Assembly: GCF_000003815.2 (NCBI RefSeq)
Contig: NC_049979.1
Coordinates: 10,091,457-10,155,456 of the forward strand
Direction of reading: 5' to 3'
DNA from: Branchiostoma floridae
Taxonomy: Eukaryota > Chordata > Leptocardii > Amphioxiformes > Branchiostomatidae
Length of the DNA: 64,000 nucleotides
Shown in pieces: positions 57,950-64,000 of this stretch. A program made the translations under genes and the position numbers. The number at the start of each line of letters is the position of its first letter. The stretch's first letter is position 1. The notes beneath the pieces are model-generated. The model did no database searches. It worked only from the letters and a program-made list of their open reading frames with translations, and was not told the DNA's origin.

Positions 57950-60900
57950 CTACTCAGAACTTTTGGACGCCTTTGCTTTGGGGGGCGGGTTCCTTACGTT
58001 GCGGCATTTGCCGTTTAGTGCCGAGATGAGCGCTTGGCGGGTTAGGCTGGTCGTCGCCACTTCGGTGGTCCACTCTGTTAAAAGTAAAACATAGAATGTT
58101 TGTAGTAAGTTTCCAGTTTTCATTAGGGGGCGGGGCATGCTCCTCCCATCCCCATGAAAATTTGTTTGTAAACCGCAATTACCAGCAATTTGTGACTGGG
58201 AAAATCATGCACTTGAGATTTCTTCTTTTACCTCTTTTATCACGGTAATTGACAACCACTCTTTCCCCAAAAGAATCGCACGGGAAAGCACGTGAATTTT
58301 ACGTCTGTGATCAGGTCATTATTTGTTATCAGCATTTATTTATCCAGCCATCATTCAAAATGTTCAAATATTTCAATGCTTCGAAAACGAAATCTGCCTC
58401 ACTTTGAGAGGCAGATCATGCAGCCGACACCAATGTTACGACTTTAACACTCCAGATATGCTGTTGGCACAGGGTAGCCTTTTTTTAATTTTTTCTAAAC
58501 CTACTAATCCATTCTACAAAACAAGTGTGTCCAAAGACGCAAGGGCTCAGGGAAGCTGGTACATAGTGAGAACACTTTGTGCCAACTTTGTTTTTATTCC
58601 CCTTTGTTTTTAAGTTGTAAGTTGTCTGTAGCGTCACGTGTTCAGGACAACAGGATGTGTTTTGGATGTAAATTCGTGGTAGATGCAACTTAATCCCCGT
58701 TCAAACAGGGAAAAATAGAATGTTACGGGAAAGTGTTGAGACTCACCAATGATGGCTTCCACCCTGTTTTGATCGAGTTTCCCCCATCCTTTTTCTGCGT
58801 CGCCGTTGACAGAGTTGTTTGTCATCTCGGAGGTGCTGAACAGGAAACCGGCCATTGCCCTGGCCCTGGCCGTATTGGTGGTCGAGCTTGTGCCCCAGGC
58901 TTTGGCCATCTGGGCGGACGTCACAGCTACCCCACGGGCAGGGTTTCCGACAGACACTGCAAATACACAGTAGAGCATCCATTCAGTCCAAGTTCTCGTT
59001 AAACACTACTGACAGGGGATGAAACGCACTGCGGTGCATCACACTTGTTTTGCAAACATTTTATGTCATTTTTTTTTCTTTCACTAAACTTGCAGCAAAG
59101 CAATACAGAAGACATCCCAGGAGGTGACTTTTCCGGAAGAAACATGATGCTCGTAGCTTTTTTTTTTTTTTTTAATTTAAGCAGGTGTTAACAATTTCTG
59201 CATTGCATGCCACACCACGGCTGTTAAAAGGTAAAGTTTTTTAGACTAACATATTTTTTCTCCGGTCTTACCCATTTGGGTGGACTGCTGAGAGCCATTG
59301 TTTTGAGCCGGCGGTGCAGAGGTGATGGTGGACGACGCGGCAGGTGGAGAGGTGATGGTGGACGACGCGGCAGGTGGAGAGGTGATGGTGGACGATGCAG
59401 GTGGAGAGGTGATGGTGGACGATGGAGGTGGAGAGGTGATGGTGGATGGTGGGAGTAAAGAGGTGATAGTGGATGATGGATGTGGCGAGGGGATGAAAGG
59501 GGATTGTGGAGGTGGAGAGGGAAAAGTTTGAAGGCCGTAGTCTGTCCAGGAGTCGTTGGAGGTGTGGGGACTATAGCCAGTTAGGCTTCTCATGGCTGCC
59601 CCCACAGCCAGTTAGGCTTCTCATGGCTGCCCCCACAGCCTCCGGGAAAGGGGAATCCCTGCTGGACCCGGCCTGCTGGACTTCTGATAACCTCCTCTGC
59701 AGAAATAGACGTACAATTTACAGGTCAGTGAAGGATAAAACCAAAATAAATTATTTTAAAGGAAAGAAAGCGGCACTGTATCCGTCGTAAATGCATCGCG
59801 TCCAATAGGAATGGATAATGTCAGTTTGGACTCGAGTCGCGAGCCGACTTGCGAGAACATGCTGTAAACATTCAGATTCAGTTCTTTGTTCCATATATCA
59901 TACTCTTTGTAAATTTGAATACAATTTTCAGGAGTAGCTTTAATTCATTGCACTTACTCTTGCCTTATCGGTCTTTCTCTGTACGAAGGCTTGCATTGTC
60001 ACCTCTATTGCGGCCAACCTGGTATTCACCTCCGCCATGTGTTTCTAGGACAGGTGAAAAAAATGTTGCAATTCTGTTAATCATGTCACCAATATCTCGG
60101 CGTGACCTCAGAAGCAGCATTAATCAATGACGCACTAGCATTTCTCTGTAGCTACGAATATGTCACATGACTAACCCCCCCTACATTACTTCCAGTGGAC
60201 AAAAATACATATACATACCTTAACCACCCCTTCCACTGCAGCTTCGAACTGTGAATAAAAAAATAACAACTGTTTGTGTGGTAACAAGAACAAGATGAAA
60301 CGATTACAAACAAACATGCGCCAAAAGCAACACCAGCCCTACAAAACAGTTTGAGGTTCTTATTAATGCCATGATTAATGAAAACACAATATATCTTTGC
60401 AATATCTATCATTTTTAAGTCTGTCAGTAAAGAACAGTGCTGGTGCTAAACTGATGATGCATACCTCTTTCTGTTGAGTGTGGTCGGTCTGGGTTGCGGT
60501 GGTTACCTGCAAAACAACGTGGTTACTTGTTGCAGCTGTTTCAGATTTTGTCATTTGTCGTGCCAGCAACAGTATTGGTCAGTCGATGAGAGTGGCAAAC
60601 GAATGATTCTTAATTTAACCTAGCCAAGGTATCCCATATATATTATCACTGACGCATAAACACTCGCGCACACAAGCATAAAATGAGATCACTATACTAC
60701 AGAAAGTTACATAAAACAGCCGTAGAAATCATGAAGGAAGATAAGTAACTCACCAAGACTTTCTTCTGTTGCCTCGGAGTGATCACTCTGCTCTGCTCTT
60801 GCTCCTAAGAGAAGATAGGACAGAAGAGAAGATTCCATATATCATGCAAATGTACAAATGTGACTGAAAATAAAAATAAAAACGTGATTGCTTTTTTTTC

Positions 60901-63900
60901 TATACAATTCATTGAGCAATTTGTCAAAGTCTAGGTCGCGAGAGAGTGCAACGAAAATGATGCATAGGGAAATGTATCAAAGGCGCAAAGGGGCACCATG
61001 CATACGCCATAAGAAAGGAGGCCAAGACGTCTGACATCAAGCTCTCCACTTACATGAATCGATTGGCAATTAACCATATCCAGGAGTCCACTGTGTAGTA
61101 AATTTTGTACGCTCACTTCGGAAGTTCGCTCCCCACCAACACGACTGGGCGCCGTTATGCAATGACGATAAACAAACTTTTCCTTAAAATCTACAAATCT
61201 TTCCCAAGCTTTTCTCACCTTACCGACCAACAAAAACAATCTTCTTGCTTAAGTCTGTCAACCGCTTTATATATGAAAATGTTGGACAATTCATCTCCTA
61301 CTGTATACGGAAAAGAAGTCAAACCCATCAAATAGCTTAAGTAGAAATAGATCTAGATTAGACGTTATTTCCCTTTTTATTTAATCTCATTTTCCTTCTT
61401 TGTTACAATTATCTATACCACAGTATTACCACTACTTTACTTTCTTTGCAATTAGCCCTCGGGAATGAACTTGCAATAAAGATTATTATTATTTTTGGCG
61501 GGGCAGCGACATTTGGTAGCTGACCAGAGCTAATAAGGCTGGACTCCAGACTAACTTAACCAAGGCAGATCGTGTTCATTCAATTTCAAGCATGAGGCGA
61601 CAAGATATTTTAAGAAATCATTTTGTTGTCATCAGTATAAGGTGCCATATCGTCACATGATCCATCTAGATCTGGTATGTGTCTGCTGTTCTGTTTACGC
61701 AGTGTAGGTTATGAGCTAAGTGAGTTGTAAAACAAAATCCAAAAGAGTCCGGCGTGACATACCGAGCCGCTGTTGACATTCTGAGCGCGCAAGCCCTGGC
61801 TGTCTGCCGGGTGAGTATCCTCACTGGGGGGTTCCTCCTCCTGGAATAAAAGGACAACACAAGTGTCTGAACCATGTAATAGTTAGATCACGGGAACTTA
61901 AGTGGATTTAGTTCTGTCCCGCCTTCCCGAGGAGTTGGCTCCCGAGGGCGAAGTCCGAGAAATGCGAAAAATGCCTTGGGTGACGGGCACGGTGACGGGG
62001 CAGTACTTAATCCACTTTTCCATGCAGTTCTTGGGATCCAACTAACTTAGACCCAAGCTGTCTTTCCAACGCATATATAGATGATATAGATATACTAAGA
62101 TTTTTGAAAAGGGCATGCAGTTTTGACATTTTGATTATTCGTTGTAAAACAGGGTACCGATGCGTTTTAAAAGTAGAAGCCCTGACCAGACCATGACTAA
62201 TTTTTCTGGCGCCCCGCTGGCATTCTCGTGGGGACAGGTGTCACTTTTACTTCATTGGCTCAGTGGAAAGACGGCTGCGTTCTGAACCAAGTACCGAAGT
62301 AAAACAAGCGAAGATAGCCGCACGCGACCAAATATCTAAAAGGGAAATGCGCTTATCTATGACTGTACCCTATTAATATGTAGCAAATTACCAAAAGGGC
62401 GACTACCAGGGCAGCACTGAACTGAAAAAAAAATGCACTAGAGTTATGTTCACTGGTATATAGTACTATTTACCTTTTCTTGTTGCTACTGTCAATAATC
62501 CGTGTAAGGTACCATATCGTCACATGATCCATCTAGATCTGGTATGTGTCTGCTGTTCTGTTTACGCAGTGTAGGTTATGAGCTAAGTGAGTTGTAAAAC
62601 AAAATTCCTAAGAGTCAGGCGTGACATACCGAGCCGCTGTTGATATCCTCATCATCCGGGTCATTATCCCCATTGGGGGCTTCCTCCTCCTGGAATAAAA
62701 GGACAACACAAGTGTCGACCATGTACCAACGCAGAATAAAGCAAGCGAAGATAGCCCAACCCCACAACCCCAAGTAATTTCGCTTATCTAATAAGGCTGC
62801 ACATGGACAATGTGGAACAAACGATTCAAAGGAAGTGATCTAAAAATGAAATGTGCAACAGATTCTGTCTACTTCTGTCTGGTACAAGGTCATCCCTTTA
62901 TATTAGCCATGGCTAGTTGGGTGACATTGGTTGTCTATAATGCCAACAGAACAAATATTAAATAAGATAAACACTGTTACATGGTAGGACCTTGCCTTTT
63001 GTTTGTTACTGTTGGGGTACCATATCGTCACATGATCTCATGATGTGTCTGTAGCTGGTTCAATTATGCCTGTATTGAGTGACTGTTAATTTAAAGGAAA
63101 GCATCAGAAAATCTTCAATTCATTATTTTCCAGCAGTTTACTCATTAAAAAGTTGATTTACGTCAATTTTTACATTAATCCGCCCAATATGACCCTGTAG
63201 ACACGTTTGAACTTCGCGCTGTCCTCCTCTCTCCCGCCGCGCTGGCCGATGACGTAATGGCCTCGTTCTGATTGCCTGCGCTCTGACGTCACAAATCAGA
63301 ATTGAAACTTCTGGCCATGCCAGCCATTTGTTCGGGGAACCTCGATCCCTTCGGCGGGAAATCACCCCGCCATTCTGGAATCCAGTTCGTTGTTGTTGAC
63401 AATTAACTTCGTCGACCTGTAAGTCGCGTTGTGAGCTGTCTACGAAGCCATAGTCCCGGGGAAACTGAACATGAATGGGCTTGTCTGCGAGTGAACCGCG
63501 CGACGGCACGAAATGAAAACAATGGACTTGGGGGAGGTTCACGCACCGTGCCATTCTGGACTGTTACAGGAGCGAGTTCGAGTCAGTTTTTACCTTCTCC
63601 TTTCCGGACAGCACAGCGATAATTACACGTAAGCTTCCACGAATTTTGGCTGAATTGACAGTTGTCCAACTGGCAGTGACAGTAAAAAAAACAGAGTAGT
63701 TGTGACATTTTTCCTCTGACAACATACCCTTGATCGCTACATATCGAACGATCCCCTTTTCGTCGTTTGAAAAAGTGATATTAGATTGAGTAAAGCTAAG
63801 TTTCTTGAATCGGAAATTATCCTGAGAGAGTTATAAGTGACATACAGTGTCGTTGGCAAGTTGGCCCAGGATTTCAACTGTCTCAGCCCTCTCTTCCGCT

Positions 63901-63947
63901 TGGAGAGCCTTCTCCTTCCGTCTTTTGGCAGCAGAGATGGTCTCAGC
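57950..63947 (-). CDS. BEN domain-containing protein, 3' ten exons (5' end beyond window)
   Basis: Exons in transcript order: 63846-63947, 62630-62689, 61763-61840, 60754-60804, 60465-60506, 60219-60248, 59958-60044, 59272-59696, 58747-58956, 57950-58074. The first seven are all phase 0-0 and the last three joins agree. Upstream exons encode a charged coiled coil (KRRKEKALQAEERAETVE), two acidic EEEAP/EEEPP exons and Gln-rich short exons. The 425-bp exon encodes Pro/Ser/Thr-rich STITSPPA repeats. The final two exons encode a BEN domain, with MAGFLFSTSEMTNNSVNG, KLDQNRVEAII and LTRQALISALNGKCRN as the helix-forming core. BEN domains bind DNA or mediate protein contacts in chromatin regulation; this protein is probably nuclear. 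The 425-bp exon carries a 31-bp tandem duplication that shifts the frame to an early stop. No initiator exon is visible. Exact BEND orthology unknown. Confidence 0.75.
59310..59460. repeat. Coding minisatellite in the BEN-gene exon (24/27-bp units)
   Basis: GGTGGAGAGGTGATGGTGGACGA occurs about six times with length steps of 3 bp. On the minus strand it encodes SSTITSPP(A)(A) repeats, so unit length changes keep frame. Confidence 0.9.
59575..59636. repeat. Perfect 31-bp tandem duplication in the BEN-gene exon
   Basis: Copies at 59575-59605 and 59606-59636 are identical (AGCCAGTTAGGCTTCTCATG...). Because 31 is not a multiple of three, the duplication shifts the frame of the exon 59272-59696. 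Confidence 0.97.
61100..61495 (+). mobile_element. 3' end of a LINE, (ATT)n tail
   Basis: A short frame (NKLFLKIYKSFPSFSHLTDQ) resembles the extreme C terminus of CR1/L2-like RT proteins. It is followed by TTGCAATAAAGATTATTATTATT. The element is inserted antisense in a BEN-gene intron and is heavily truncated. Confidence 0.6.
61640..62710. repeat. Segmental duplication containing a duplicated BEN-gene exon
   Basis: Positions 61640-61870 and 62510-62720 are near-identical copies. Both share GGT-A/G-CCATATCGTCACATGAT, the stretch through GTAGGTTATGAGCTAAG, the exon donor CGTGACATACCGAGCC and the acceptor side CTCCTGGAATAAAAGGACAA. The offset is about 860 bp. A third fragment of the left part lies at 63015-63050. 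Confidence 0.95.
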
Positions 63948-64000
63948 CTGGAAAAATACACAGTGAGCGGTAACGAAGATCCAATAACTAAAGCATGGTA

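Noticed and set aside
57472-58094. Three overlapping 139-204-aa ORFs
   Set aside because: They are translations of the 68-bp satellite in three frames, not a gene family or toxin-like repeat protein.
59276-59531. Gly/Asp/Val repeat ORFs on the plus strand
   Set aside because: Antisense of the STITSPP coding minisatellite in the BEN gene.

Overview
This looks like a window from a cephalochordate (amphioxus, Branchiostoma) draft assembly. The genes are intron-bearing animal genes with GT/AG splice sites, and the protein set is chordate. The repeats fit too: a tRNA-derived SINE resembling my recollection of the amphioxus BfSINE1 type, 5'-truncated LINEs, many short inverted-repeat (MITE-like) elements and minisatellites. 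There is one run of Ns at 12272-12475. Species and gene names come from recognising the protein sequences; no database was searched.

Layout. (1) 26-1346, minus: first two coding exons of a FOLH1/NAALAD2-type glutamate carboxypeptidase that continues off the left edge. (2) 1347-6612: gene-free, with interleaved long inverted repeats. (3) 6613-10845, minus: five-exon type II membrane glycosyltransferase, FUT8/NodZ-like. (4) 10980-12670: decayed LINE with the N gap. (5) 13475-15367, minus: ANKUB1 in a single exon. (6) 15.4-26.8 kb: gene-poor, with MITEs, minisatellites and a SINE. (7) 26836-27975, minus: intronless class A GPCR of somatostatin/opioid type. (8) 28-35.4 kb: gene-poor, with two SINEs and a LINE tail. 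(9) 35421-36460, plus: SMIM4/UQCC5 (two exons) followed after 124 bp by UQCC6/Brawnin (one exon). (10) 37570-48545, minus: nine-exon CCDC82, with two LINEs and a 1.1 kb MITE in its introns. (11) 49527-52405, plus: RRP15, divergent from CCDC82; its last exon was not found. (12) 53-56 kb: repeat-rich. (13) 56285-57316, plus: unidentified, perhaps transposase-derived ORF. (14) 57493-57927: 68-bp tandem array. (15) 57950 to beyond 63947, minus: BEN-domain gene with a duplicated exon and a frame-breaking 31-bp duplication.

The most interesting observation is the tandem same-strand pair UQCC5-UQCC6. Both encode mitochondrial microproteins that act together in complex III (cytochrome b) assembly in vertebrates. 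They lie 124 bp apart with no AATAAA between them, which suggests a bicistronic transcript or an ancestral functional cluster. Other leads are the exon duplication and frame break in the BEN gene, a GG instead of AG acceptor in CCDC82, the apparently missing RRP15 terminal exon, and the A-B-A'-B' inverted repeat topology at 2.1-5.7 kb.
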